A stretch of DNA of 64,000 bases from Chlamydiae bacterium RIFCSPLOWO2_12_FULL_45_20 (GTDB taxonomy: Bacteria; Chlamydiota; Chlamydiia; Chlamydiales; SM23-39), in the NCBI GenBank assembly GCA_001796285.1, contig MGMD01000026.1:49836-113835 (forward strand), given 5' to 3'. A model generated the notes under the pieces. It saw nothing but the letters and a program-made list of their open reading frames with translations. It did no database searches and was not told the DNA's origin. Position 1 is the stretch's first letter; each line of letters begins with the position of its first letter. Made by a program: the position numbers and the translations under genes. This document shows, in pieces, positions 9,293 through 17,996 of this stretch.

Positions 9293-11290
9293 ATGTTTGA
9301 TTTAAAATCTACTTTTAGGCCTATGGGCGATCAGCCTCAGGCTATTGAAAAACTGATCAGGGGGATTGCAGCTCGGAAAAAAGCCCAAGTCTTACTTGGG
9401 GTCACGGGCTCTGGAAAAACGTTTACCATGGCTAATCTCATCCAAGCGGCAAGCAAGCCCGCGCTGATTTTGGCACATAATAAAACATTAGCTGCGCAGC
9501 TCTACCAAGAATTTAAAGGGTTTTTCCCCAACAATGCTGTCGAATATTTTGTCTCTTATTACGATTATTACCAACCTGAAGCCTATATCGCGCGTACAGA
9601 TACCTATATTGAAAAAGATCTTGCCATCAATGACCGAATTGAAAAAATGCGTCTCAGTGCAACGCGCTCTTTAATCGAACGTCCAGATGTCATCATTGTT
9701 TCTTCAGTTTCCTGTATTTACGGTTTAGGGTCCCCCGAATATTATCGAGAGATGCTTCTGAAACTCGAAGTAGGGAAAGAAGTGAGAAGAGATGATGTGC
9801 TCCTGCACCTAGTGGAACTCCATTACGAAAGAAGTGATTACGATGTAAGCCGGGGGACCTTTCGAGCGCGAGGCGATGTATTAGAAATTGTGCCAGCTTA
9901 TGAAGATGATTTAGCCTATCGCGTGGAGTTTTTTGGAGACGAAATTGAGAGGATGAGTGAAATAGATCCTTTGACGGGAAAGGTTCGTCAAAGACTGGAA
10001 AAGGTAACGATATTTCCGGGATCTCACTATGTCACGCCTGAAAGTGTCCGATGGGAAGCGATACAAGCGATTCGAGAGGAGTTACAAGAGCGCTTAGAGT
10101 TTTTCCAAAAGGAAAATAGACTGATAGAAGCCCAAAGAATTCGTGAGAGAACGCAGTATGATCTAGAGATGATCCGAGAAATTGGATACTGTAAGGGGGT
10201 AGAAAACTATTCCAGGCATTTTAGCCGAAGAAAACCTGGAGAGCCTTCTGCGTGTTTAATCGATTATTTCCCCAAAGATTTTCTTTTTTTCATAGATGAA
10301 TCGCACCAGACATTACCCCAGCTTCATGCCATGTATAACGGGGATCGTGCTAGGAAACAGGCGCTTGTTGAATTTGGTTTCCGCCTCCCTTCAGCCTATG
10401 ATAATCGTCCGCTTAAATTTGAAGAGACCTATGAAAAGCTCCATCAGGTCATTTACGTATCTGCTACCCCTGGTCGTTGGGAAATAGAAGAGGCAGCAGG
10501 AGATGTAGTTCAGCAGGTGATCCGACCTACAGGCCTTCTCGATCCAGAAATGGAGCTGCGGCCGGCTCAAGGTCAGGTCGATGATTCTTTGGAAGAAATT
10601 CGTAAAGAGTCAGAGCAAGGGGGGAGGATTCTTGTGACGACTTTGACCAAAAAATTGGCAGAAGATCTTTCTAAATACCTCAACGAGATTGGCGTAAAGG
10701 CAAAATATTTGCACTCAGATATAGACACTTTAGAAAGGATGCAAATCATCAAATCTTTAAGGCTCGGGGCTTTTGATGTCCTGGTTGGGATCAATTTGTT
10801 ACGAGAAGGTCTGGATCTTCCTGAAGTCACTTTGGTGGTTATTTTAGATGCAGACAAAGAAGGGTTTCTTCGCTCTGAAACAGCCCTCATTCAAACTTGT
10901 GGAAGGGCGGCTCGTAACGTGCGTGGACGAGTGATTTTATATGGAGATAAAGAGACCGCTGCGATTCGAAATGCGATGGCAGTGACAAAAAAGAGAAGAG
11001 CTTATCAAGACGCCTACAATCAGAAGCATGGCATCCTTCCTAAAACCGCCGTGAGAGGCGATATTTCCTCGCTTGAGGAGACGTTTGGTATCCCTGAAGC
11101 GCCGCCTGAATCAACAGAGAAGAAACAAGAAATGGACATTGCCGATCTTGAGAGCAAGATTAAAGAGTGTGAAGCAGAAATGCGAAAGGCTGCAAAAGAG
11201 CTTCGCTTTGAAGAGGCAGCGAAAGCTCGCGATCTAATGCGTTATTATCAAAAGATCGAAATGTTAAAAACGGATACACTTCAGGCATGA
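9293..11290 (+). CDS. uvrB: Excinuclease ABC subunit B
   Basis: UvrB is the damage-verifying helicase of nucleotide excision repair and works with UvrA and UvrC. It has Walker A GVTGSGKT near residue 37, the YYDYYQPEAYI hairpin, FIDESH, the helicase motif GINLLREGLDLPEV, and the C-terminal UvrC-binding UVR motif (residues about 620-655, ESKIKECEAEMRKAAKELRF). I start at MFDLKSTFRPMGDQP (9293), giving 665 residues, the normal length; a longer frame back to 9128 encodes unrelated sequence inside the permease gene. The stop overlaps a small ORF (ATGA). Confidence 0.97.
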   Translation: MFDLKSTFRPMGDQPQAIEKLIRGIAARKKAQVLLGVTGSGKTFTMANLIQAASKPALILAHNKTLAAQLYQEFKGFFPNNAVEYFVSYYDYYQPEAYIARTDTYIEKDLAINDRIEKMRLSATRSLIERPDVIIVSSVSCIYGLGSPEYYREMLLKLEVGKEVRRDDVLLHLVELHYERSDYDVSRGTFRARGDVLEIVPAYEDDLAYRVEFFGDEIERMSEIDPLTGKVRQRLEKVTIFPGSHYVTPESVRWEAIQAIREELQERLEFFQKENRLIEAQRIRERTQYDLEMIREIGYCKGVENYSRHFSRRKPGEPSACLIDYFPKDFLFFIDESHQTLPQLHAMYNGDRARKQALVEFGFRLPSAYDNRPLKFEETYEKLHQVIYVSATPGRWEIEEAAGDVVQQVIRPTGLLDPEMELRPAQGQVDDSLEEIRKESEQGGRILVTTLTKKLAEDLSKYLNEIGVKAKYLHSDIDTLERMQIIKSLRLGAFDVLVGINLLREGLDLPEVTLVVILDADKEGFLRSETALIQTCGRAARNVRGRVILYGDKETAAIRNAMAVTKKRRAYQDAYNQKHGILPKTAVRGDISSLEETFGIPEAPPESTEKKQEMDIADLESKIKECEAEMRKAAKELRFEEAAKARDLMRYYQKIEMLKTDTLQA

Positions 11291-11418
11291 CTTCAGACGC
11301 CGCGGTGCCGTTATCGAAACTTCTTTTGGGTTGGGGGATGATCAGCTGTTCCACGCTGTTTGGGATTTTGATGATCTCCTTAAGTATTGAGAAGCTGAGT
11401 TCTAAAGATGGAGCGTAG
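11287..11418 (+). CDS. Possible 43-residue membrane protein coupled to uvrB
   Basis: An ATG at 11287 overlaps the uvrB stop (ATGA) and opens a 43-codon frame beginning MTSDAAVPLSKLLLGWGMIS, with one hydrophobic segment (about residues 10-32) and a charged tail ending in SSKDGA. The overlap would allow coupled translation. The stop lies inside the 3' end of the oppositely oriented tRNA-Ala gene. I recognise no family. The frame may be fortuitous, since part of its end is fixed by the tRNA sequence. Confidence 0.3.
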   Translation: MTSDAAVPLSKLLLGWGMISCSTLFGILMISLSIEKLSSKDGA

Positions 11419-11481
11419 CGGGGTCGAACCGCTGGCCTCAACAATGCCATTGTTGCGCTCTACCAACTGAGCTAACGCCCC
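11409..11481 (-). tRNA. tRNA-Ala (anticodon GGC)
   Basis: Read on the minus strand, the 73 bases fold into a standard cloverleaf. The acceptor pairs GGGGCGT with ACGCTCC, the D arm holds GCTCAGTTGGTAGAGC, the anticodon stem is CAACA/TGTTG with loop ATGGCAT (anticodon GGC), and the T arm is AGCGGTTCGACCCCGCT. GGC reads the alanine codon GCC, and GCU by wobble. The 3' CCA is not encoded; TCT follows the discriminator A. The gene lies between uvrB and tyrB on the opposite strand. Confidence 0.97.
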
Positions 11482-11573
11482 AGGTCTTGGGACTCCCGAG
11501 TTTAAAGGGTTCCCCTATTTTGGTTCAAGTAGTACACTCCTTGATAAATCGGGATTCTAGCAATGGGAGGAAA

Positions 11574-12773
11574 ATGTTCTTTCAGGAAGTAGAAGAAGCT
11601 CAACCAGATGCCATTTTTGGGCTCCTGGAGGCATTTAAAAAAGATCCTCGGACAAAAAAGGTTAACTTATCGATCGGGGTCTATCAGGATGAGCACTTAC
11701 GATCGGAGATTTTCCATTCGGCAAGGCGGGCTAAGGAATTCGTTTTTGAACAAGACGTAATGGGTAATTACTTAGCCATTGATGGCTTAAAAGAATTTAG
11801 CGAGGCTATAGGAGAGCTTCTTTTTGGCTCCAAAGACTGGAAGGAGCAATATGGAAGAATTTATTCAGCTCAGGCAGTTGGCGGGACGGGCGCTCTTTGT
11901 CTAGGAGCAGAGTTCGCTTCACAATTTGTATCAAAAAAAATGTGCATCCCCAATTACACCTGGCCCAATCATCGTTGGATATTTCAAAGCGCCGGATTTG
12001 AGGTGGATCTTTATCCCTATTACTGCTCCCAAAAAAAAGGATTTGATTGCGAGGCCATGCTCGCTTTTTTATCCCAACAAAAAGAAAAGACGATTGTAGT
12101 ACTGCACGTTTCTTGCCACAATCCGACAGGCTGCGATCCGACGCCTAAGGAGTGGAAAGAAATTTCATCGATCCTAAAACACAAGAGGCTCATCCCCTTC
12201 TTTGACTGCGCTTATCAGGGATTGGGAGATGGCATTGAGCAGGATGCGGAGTCGGTCCGCTTTTTCTTAAAAGAAGGGCATGAGATGATCGTCGCTTACT
12301 CGTGTTCGAAAAATTTTAGCATGTATTGCCAAAGAGTGGGGGCCTTATTTATCGTGGGAGAAAATGGGTCTATTAAACATCGCATTGGCTCTCAAATCAA
12401 GCGGATAATCCGCAGGTTTTATTCCAATCCACCTGCACATGGGGCCAAAATCGTTGAAACAATATTGAAACATTCAGAGCTTCGCCATCTTTGGGAAAAA
12501 GACTTAGAACAAGTCCGCCACCGACTGAATTTAATGAGGGCAAGCTTTGTTCAGCGCCTTTTAAGTGGCGCTAGGCAAACGGATTTTGAGTGTCTAAAAC
12601 AGCATAAAGGGATGTTTTCCTTTATTGATTGGGATCCCTCTCATGTGAAAGCTCTAATGGATCGATATGGTATCTACCTCGCAGGAAACGGACGGATGAA
12701 TGTATCAGGACTTACCACAAAAAACATAGACTATGTGGTCCACGGTCTTGTAGATATCCTTACTTCGAGGTAA
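11574..12773 (+). CDS. tyrB: Aromatic/aspartate aminotransferase
   Basis: This PLP-dependent class I aminotransferase of the AspC/TyrB subgroup interconverts aspartate or aromatic amino acids with oxo-acids. The N-terminus matches the family (QEVEEAQPDAIFGLLEAFKK, VNLSIGVYQDE). HVSCHNPTGCDPT is the cofactor loop, and YSCSKNFSMYCQRVGAL holds the PLP lysine and the conserved arginine. I choose the ATG at 11574 because GGGAGG precedes it; this gives 399 residues, the usual length. A candidate promoter (TTGGTT, 17 bases, GATAAA) lies just upstream. mreC follows closely and may be co-transcribed. Confidence 0.88.
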   Translation: MFFQEVEEAQPDAIFGLLEAFKKDPRTKKVNLSIGVYQDEHLRSEIFHSARRAKEFVFEQDVMGNYLAIDGLKEFSEAIGELLFGSKDWKEQYGRIYSAQAVGGTGALCLGAEFASQFVSKKMCIPNYTWPNHRWIFQSAGFEVDLYPYYCSQKKGFDCEAMLAFLSQQKEKTIVVLHVSCHNPTGCDPTPKEWKEISSILKHKRLIPFFDCAYQGLGDGIEQDAESVRFFLKEGHEMIVAYSCSKNFSMYCQRVGALFIVGENGSIKHRIGSQIKRIIRRFYSNPPAHGAKIVETILKHSELRHLWEKDLEQVRHRLNLMRASFVQRLLSGARQTDFECLKQHKGMFSFIDWDPSHVKALMDRYGIYLAGNGRMNVSGLTTKNIDYVVHGLVDILTSR

Positions 12774-12779
12774 ATCATT

Positions 12780-12793
12780 ATGCAAGAGGTCTA
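12780..12793 (+). repeat. 14-base IS-end-like motif forming the mreC ribosome-binding site
   Basis: ATGCAAGAGGTCTA is repeated exactly before gspE (23250-23263) and, inverted, at 61034-61047. The AGAGG in it is placed as the Shine-Dalgarno sequence of mreC. It differs at two positions from the ends of the 196-bp MITE. Confidence 0.45.
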
Positions 12794-13860
12794 TGCAAAG
12801 AAAAATTTCCTACCCTATCCTTATCCTTGCCATTTTTCTATTTTTTTGGGTGAATCTCCCCCAAAAAATGGTAGACGGTCTGCGCTTTTTGACTCTATTG
12901 CCTTTTGTTCGCCCCCCTATCGAAGGGAAAAGCAATAAAATCACCGCACTGGAGATCGAAAATAACCGTTTACGAGCGCAAATGTACCAAGCCTACGAGT
13001 GGCTCCATTGGAACCAGAAAATTTGCGAAGATCGAGAAATACTACAAGGAACCGATGTAAGGCCCTTTTTAAAAAAAAGGGCTGAATATCTGCGGGCTCT
13101 TGTTGAAAAAGAACTGCTTTCCGTTCCAGCCACTGTGATTTTTAGAGACCCTAGTTTATGGAGCAGCACCCTTTGGGTGAATGTCGGGCAAGAGACCAAC
13201 CAGGCCCTACAAGAAAATGTGATCGCAAAAAATAGCCCGGTTCTTGCTGATGGTGTTTTAGTGGGCGTTGTCGATTGTGTGGGGAAAAAGCAGTCCCGCA
13301 TTCGGCTCATTACCGATTCGGGCCTTCGTCCTGCTGTAAGAGTCGCGCGGGGAGCCTCTCAAAATCGGGAGCTTGCTCGTCTTCTACAGGCGGTCTTTCG
13401 CCAGATAGAAAAAAGGGAAGATCTTTTTAGCTCCATTGTAGAAAAAGAATGCTGCGAAAAGAACTTGGCTGATCTTCAGCAAAAACTGGAGACCGAGTGG
13501 GAGGATGGATATTTGGCAAAAGGAGAAATCCATGGCAGCAGCACCTCTTTTTGGAGGTCTAGAAGTCCTCTTCTAAAAGGCATTGGGTTTAACTATGAGT
13601 ATGCAGATGATGAAGGGCCCTCTCGCGGACTTTCTTCATCCGTTCCCATCATCAAGGAAGGAGATCTTCTTGTAACCTCTGGGTTGGACGGAGTTTTCCC
13701 GGTGGGACTTTCTGTCGGTACAGTGCTCCAAGTACTTCCATTGAAAAGAGGTAGTTTTGCTTACGACATTTCGGTGCGCCCTTTGGTAAGTCACTTAAAT
13801 GACTTACAAACGGTCTTTATTTTGCCTCCCATGGAGAAGGTGTCTACACCCTCTGAATAG
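12793..13860 (+). CDS. mreC: Rod shape-determining protein MreC
   Basis: MreC is an inner-membrane protein of the elongasome linking MreB to peptidoglycan synthases. The 355-residue protein has a single N-terminal membrane segment (YPILILAIFLFFWV), a coiled-coil stretch (ITALEIENNRLRAQMYQAYEW, about residues 54-74) and the beta-domain pattern of the family: VNVGQETNQALQENV, PVLADGVLVGVVD and GDLLVTSGLDGVFPVGLSVG. AAGAGG eight bases upstream of the ATG sets the start; this sequence is part of a short dispersed repeat. The 3' end overlaps the convergent transferase-like gene by 70 bp. Confidence 0.88.
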   Translation: MQRKISYPILILAIFLFFWVNLPQKMVDGLRFLTLLPFVRPPIEGKSNKITALEIENNRLRAQMYQAYEWLHWNQKICEDREILQGTDVRPFLKKRAEYLRALVEKELLSVPATVIFRDPSLWSSTLWVNVGQETNQALQENVIAKNSPVLADGVLVGVVDCVGKKQSRIRLITDSGLRPAVRVARGASQNRELARLLQAVFRQIEKREDLFSSIVEKECCEKNLADLQQKLETEWEDGYLAKGEIHGSSTSFWRSRSPLLKGIGFNYEYADDEGPSRGLSSSVPIIKEGDLLVTSGLDGVFPVGLSVGTVLQVLPLKRGSFAYDISVRPLVSHLNDLQTVFILPPMEKVSTPSE

Positions 13861-14813
13861 GCCCATTTTCTTAATTTTCTTTGCTCATTCACGAGCTTTT
13901 TTGGGTTCTCCATTTGCGTATAGAAGTTTTCGTTGCTGTTTAAGATCTGGCCGCATGAATAGAGTCGCGTAGGACGGTCTGTGGGCAGGAAGAAAAGAGG
14001 CTTTTCAAAGGTGAGAAAATCATACCCAACGGAGGAAAAATCCCCCAAATAGATATCGGATGCAGCAAGAACGGGATATACGGGTGGATAGTCTTCTAGT
14101 ACGAATACGTTATGCTTAGATTCGGCGTAGAGAAGAGTGCGATAGTATTCTACAGGGGTTCTTTCTTTGAGAAGCGGGTGGACTTTGAGGATGAGGTTCC
14201 AATCCTGAGGGAGTTCAGCGAGAACTTTTTTTCCAAATTGAAAAAAAGAGACCGTGTCATCCGCATCTTTCCACGTCGGCGCATAGAGAATTGTTCGTTT
14301 TTTTGGATCCAGCGGCAGACGTTTTTTGAGTAAGTTGTCATAAAAGCTTTGATGGGTCCGGTAGAATTTCAGCCGGTAGTTACCCACCATGATCGATTGT
14401 TTCAGGGGGATTTGAAGTTCATTGAGCATCTCCAGCATCAAGGGGCCATACACTAATACTGCATCTTGGATGCTATAGGGGGCAAGAAGAGGAAACTGAA
14501 ACCCCTTATCCGATTGGCCATGGGGACAGAAAACAAGAGTCATTTCTTTTTGGTAAAAGTCTTTAAAAAGCTGCTTTAAATGGGCTTGCCAATATTTGCA
14601 TTCAAACAGCGTGTCATAAGAATGGGCAATCTCACCAAGCCGGTATTCCAGGTCTGGCATATACTCCACTTTTACCTGAGGATAAAATTGCCTGGCTAAC
14701 AGGTAGTTCGGTTCTTCTGTGGTCCAAAGCGGAATGTCCAAGAGCGCTGCCAAAGGCGCGATATGATCGAGAAGGTGGATGTCCATCCCTGTATTTAAGG
14801 CTAATGCACGCAT
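13791..14813 (-). CDS. CDP-glycerol glycerophosphotransferase-like protein, copy 1
   Basis: About 340 residues with the layout of the Glyphos_transf family: an N-terminal Rossmann-like half and a C-terminal half with ILYAPTWKDADD, ILKVHPLL and YLGDFSSVGYDFLTFEKP. In other bacteria such enzymes polymerise teichoic-acid-type or capsule phosphodiesters, or act as related glycosyltransferases. The product is clearly paralogous to its upstream neighbour (14801-15739). The ATG at 14813 aligns with that copy; a GTG at 14819 is possible. It overlaps the upstream gene by 13 bp, indicating an operon, and overlaps convergent mreC by 70 bp. Substrate unknown. Confidence 0.65.
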   Translation of the reverse strand: MRALALNTGMDIHLLDHIAPLAALLDIPLWTTEEPNYLLARQFYPQVKVEYMPDLEYRLGEIAHSYDTLFECKYWQAHLKQLFKDFYQKEMTLVFCPHGQSDKGFQFPLLAPYSIQDAVLVYGPLMLEMLNELQIPLKQSIMVGNYRLKFYRTHQSFYDNLLKKRLPLDPKKRTILYAPTWKDADDTVSFFQFGKKVLAELPQDWNLILKVHPLLKERTPVEYYRTLLYAESKHNVFVLEDYPPVYPVLAASDIYLGDFSSVGYDFLTFEKPLFFLPTDRPTRLYSCGQILNSNENFYTQMENPKKLVNEQRKLRKWAYSEGVDTFSMGGKIKTVCKSFK

Positions 14814-15739
14814 ATACACAGTTCTTTTAATTCTCTATAGGAAGGCGTGGGGCCGAACGTGCGGTTATAGAGCTCTTCACAAGCGGAGATATTAGGGTTC
14901 ATACCTCGGAAGTCAAAGGTTTTTGGGTCGATAGGGTAGCCGCATCCATGCAAAGCATGGGACGATGCGTTGATAAAGAACATCGGCTTCATGAATGTGA
15001 GAAAATCGTAGCCAATGGAGGACATGTCCCCGATATAGGCATGGGAAGCATCTAAAAGAGGGTAGATGGGAGGAAACTCTGAAAGTAGCGTGATATTTTT
15101 ATGTTGAAAACGGGAGCAAAGAAGCTCTATTTCCAATGGGAATTTGGCCACCGTATTCGGGTGCGGCTTTACAAGAAGATGTACGTTGTTTGGTAAGTTC
15201 CTGGCAAGGTAGGGAAAAGCGCTCCAGAAAGAGCCGTTGTTTTCAGAGTCATCCCATGTAGGGGCATAGAAAAATGTTTCCCCTTCAGGAAGAAAAGGGA
15301 TCTTTTGTTGATAAAACGTTTGATGTCTTAGATAGTATTCCTGGCGAAAATTGCCGATTTCAATGACCTTTGCTCTCAGCTTTTTTTCTTCGAAAATTTT
15401 CTTCATTGAAGGACCGTAGGCAAGAACTACATCCTCATCTTTTAGTAGATCAAAACAAGCGATTTTATCAGACCTTCCATGGGGCAGCCAGACAGTCTTT
15501 GTCGTTTGTAAAGGAAAGGCGGCGCGAAGGAGCGGCTTAGGGTCGCAAAGAAGGGTGTATTCTGGAAGTTTTAGATCCAGTGCGTTGATGGAAAGGATCT
15601 CTAGATCTGGATACAATGCATCGGCCCACTTTGCTATGGAGGGCTCAGAGATGATCAGCGGGCATTGCATCAGAGAACAGAGCGGGGCTAAATGGTCTAA
15701 GTAATGGAGCGATTCGTCAAAAATTAGGCCTGCTAACAT
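14801..15739 (-). CDS. CDP-glycerol glycerophosphotransferase-like protein, copy 2
   Basis: About 312 residues, paralogous to the downstream copy. Shared blocks include the LPHGRSDK region, the YGPSM region, FFYAPTWDDSENN, LLVKPHP and YIGDMSSIGYDFLTFMKP. I place the start at the ATG at 15739 (MLAGLIFDESLHYLDHLAPL) because it aligns with the start of copy 1 and has GGA upstream; a GTG at 15820 would overlap the divergent mutY region. Tandem duplication followed by divergence is the simplest history. Likely acts at the cytoplasmic face of the envelope; the acceptor is unknown. Confidence 0.6.
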   Translation of the reverse strand: MLAGLIFDESLHYLDHLAPLCSLMQCPLIISEPSIAKWADALYPDLEILSINALDLKLPEYTLLCDPKPLLRAAFPLQTTKTVWLPHGRSDKIACFDLLKDEDVVLAYGPSMKKIFEEKKLRAKVIEIGNFRQEYYLRHQTFYQQKIPFLPEGETFFYAPTWDDSENNGSFWSAFPYLARNLPNNVHLLVKPHPNTVAKFPLEIELLCSRFQHKNITLLSEFPPIYPLLDASHAYIGDMSSIGYDFLTFMKPMFFINASSHALHGCGYPIDPKTFDFRGMNPNISACEELYNRTFGPTPSYRELKELCICVH

Positions 15740-15852
15740 AGGAGTCCAAAGGATAGGTGAAAGATACCATTTTATGTAACCTTTTTTGGACGAAGCAAAA
15801 TGTAGCTGAAGAAATTTCACAGGAAGGATATACTGATGGAACAGTAGCTTCT

Positions 15853-16881
15853 ATGCGAGAGCTGAATCTTTGGTTTGAAAAAAACAAACGCAGTTTCCCC
15901 TGGAGAGATGATCCAACCCCCTACAAGGTTTGGATTTCTGAAGTCATGCTCCAACAGACAAGAGCCACTGCCGTAGTGCCTTATTTTGAACGATGGATAT
16001 CCCGCTTCCCCGATGTCAAGGCCCTTGCCATAGCTCCGCTAGAGCTTGTGATGAAAATGTGGGAAGGACTGGGCTATTACAGTCGGGCTCGAAATCTTCA
16101 TAAAGGCGCCCAATTAATCGTGGGCGAATTTGGGGGGGAAATACCGAAAACTAGATACGAACTTGAATCCATCCCAGGTCTTGGCCCCTACACAGCGAGT
16201 GCCATTTTAAGTTTTGGACACAAAAGGCGCGCTGCGGCCATTGATGGGAATGTTACCCGGGTCCTTGCGCGCTATTTACGCCTCGAGGAAAATGTTGCTA
16301 AGGCTTCCGCTAAAAGAAAAATCCAGGAGGCTGCGGACGCTTTATTGGATCTGGAAGAGCCTTGGGTTACTGTAGAGGCCTTGATTGAATTGGGGGCGAC
16401 TCTTTGCACTGTAAAGCCTCGTTGCGAAAGCTGCCCCTTAGAAAACAGCTGTCTGGGAAAAGAGATTGCTCCTTCTCTTCCAGTGAAAAATCCTCCTGCT
16501 GCGATCACTCGCATCAACCGAGCTGTTCTCCTCATCGAAATGGGGAGTAAAATGTTGCTAAAAAAGGGGGACAAAGGAAAGATTATGGCAGATCTTTACG
16601 AGTTTCCCTATTTTGAAATGGGAAGAGCCGTTTGGTCGTGGGGGAAGGTGCGGAAGACCATCCGGACAACATTTCAGATGGACGTTAGGTTTGTCGAACA
16701 GCTCCAAGGCGTTTTTCACAGTTTCACTCGCTTTCAAGCCGCGCTTACTCCTTTTCGTTTAGCTCTCGATGTCGAAAAAGAGGTGGAGGGCTACTTGTGG
16801 GTAGAGAAGACAGCTCTATCTAGCCTCCCTTTTTCCTCCGGCCATCGTAGGCTGCTTTCTATACTCACGAGGTGCGCTTGA
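15853..16881 (+). CDS. mutY: A/G-specific adenine DNA glycosylase
   Basis: MutY removes adenine mispaired with 8-oxoguanine. The N-terminal HhH-GPD domain shows FPWRDDPTPYKVWISEVMLQ with the catalytic glutamate, the helix-hairpin-helix ESIPGLGPYTASAI, and the catalytic aspartate in AAIDGNVTRVLARYL. A cysteine cluster follows and then a NUDIX-like recognition domain (residues about 225-340). The cluster reads C-x5-C-x2-C-x5-C, one residue shorter in the first gap than the usual C-x6-C. I start at MRELNLWFEKNKRSF (343 residues); the longer frame from 15757 has no support. The stop overlaps the following glycosyltransferase start. Confidence 0.93.
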   Translation: MRELNLWFEKNKRSFPWRDDPTPYKVWISEVMLQQTRATAVVPYFERWISRFPDVKALAIAPLELVMKMWEGLGYYSRARNLHKGAQLIVGEFGGEIPKTRYELESIPGLGPYTASAILSFGHKRRAAAIDGNVTRVLARYLRLEENVAKASAKRKIQEAADALLDLEEPWVTVEALIELGATLCTVKPRCESCPLENSCLGKEIAPSLPVKNPPAAITRINRAVLLIEMGSKMLLKKGDKGKIMADLYEFPYFEMGRAVWSWGKVRKTIRTTFQMDVRFVEQLQGVFHSFTRFQAALTPFRLALDVEKEVEGYLWVEKTALSSLPFSSGHRRLLSILTRCA

Positions 16882-17975
16882 AGATCCTGCATTTAGAGGC
16901 TTCGATGGGTTGGGGTGGGCAAGAAATCAGGATTCTTCTAGAAGCCCTTGGCATGCGGGAACGAGGCCATACTGTTATTGTGGCCGCTATGCCGGGTGGA
17001 GAGCTGGTATATCGTGCCAGAAAAGAAGGTTTTTTAGTCTATGAAGTTAACTTTCGGAAATCTTTTTGGCTGATTTCTCTTTGGAAGCTCTTGTGGATTC
17101 TCTGGAAGCATCAGATTGATATTGTCAATACGCACTCGTCGTTGGACAGCTGGTTGGGAGGGATCGCTGCCCGCTTGGGAAGAAGGTGGATCCTACGCAC
17201 TAGGCATCTCTCGACCCCGATTAAAGGGGGCGTCAATAGCCGGCTTTTATATGGCAAGCTTGCCGATTTTGTCGTTACTACCTGTGCGGCAATGGTTCCT
17301 GTGATTGCTAAACAGTCAGGCAAGAGCCTTGAACGGATCGTCTCGATTGCGACCGGCGTAAACCCGAAGAACATTCACACAAATCTCCGAGAGCTTGAGG
17401 AGTTCCGGGAAAAAATCGGTGCGGCAAAAGAGGACTTTCTTGTCGGAACTGCTTGCGTCATGCGCTCTTGGAAGGGCATTGATGATCTTCTCATGGCAGC
17501 TCACCTCTTGAGGCATATATCCCATCTCAAATGGGTGATCATTGGAGGAGGTCATGCAGAAAGACATCAAAAGAAGGCACAAGAACTCAACCTGGATGCG
17601 ATCGTTACCTTCGCAGGCCATTTGGATCCCCCTTATTCCGCCATTCGAGCTCTCGACCTTTTTGCCCTTTTGAGCACTGCTCATGAAGGGGTCTCCCAAG
17701 CTATTCTCCAGGCAGCTTACCTTGAAAGGCCCCTTCTGGCTACTTCGACGGGAGGGTTATGTGAAGTGTGCCTTCATGAAAAAACAGGGCTTATTGTCCC
17801 TCCGCTGAGTCCAGAGCACGTGGCCAAGGCGGTTCTCAGGATGAAACATCACCCTGCGTTAAGAGCTCAGTTTGGAAAAGAGGCTCATCGGTTAGTTTTA
17901 GAGAAATTTACTTGGGACCATACCCTAGATCGAATGGAACAGATCGGTGTATACAGGAAAGGATCGCATGGATAA
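16878..17975 (+). CDS. Family 4 glycosyltransferase
   Basis: The protein has the two Rossmann-like halves of GT4 enzymes: MGWGGQEIRILLEALGM and the first domain to about residue 170, then GTACVMRSWKGIDDLL, WVIIGGGHAERH, the LSTAHEGVSQAILQAAYL donor-site block and a TGGLCE loop. GT4 enzymes add sugars to lipid A, polysaccharide or glycolipid acceptors. I favour a TTG start at 16878 (MKILHLEAS), overlapping the mutY stop as TTGA with GAGG just upstream; a GTG at 16872 is the alternative. Acceptor unknown. Probably co-transcribed with mutY and the next gene. Confidence 0.8.
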   Translation: MKILHLEASMGWGGQEIRILLEALGMRERGHTVIVAAMPGGELVYRARKEGFLVYEVNFRKSFWLISLWKLLWILWKHQIDIVNTHSSLDSWLGGIAARLGRRWILRTRHLSTPIKGGVNSRLLYGKLADFVVTTCAAMVPVIAKQSGKSLERIVSIATGVNPKNIHTNLRELEEFREKIGAAKEDFLVGTACVMRSWKGIDDLLMAAHLLRHISHLKWVIIGGGHAERHQKKAQELNLDAIVTFAGHLDPPYSAIRALDLFALLSTAHEGVSQAILQAAYLERPLLATSTGGLCEVCLHEKTGLIVPPLSPEHVAKAVLRMKHHPALRAQFGKEAHRLVLEKFTWDHTLDRMEQIGVYRKGSHG

Positions 17976-17996
17976 AATAGGCCTCTTGGAGAAAAA

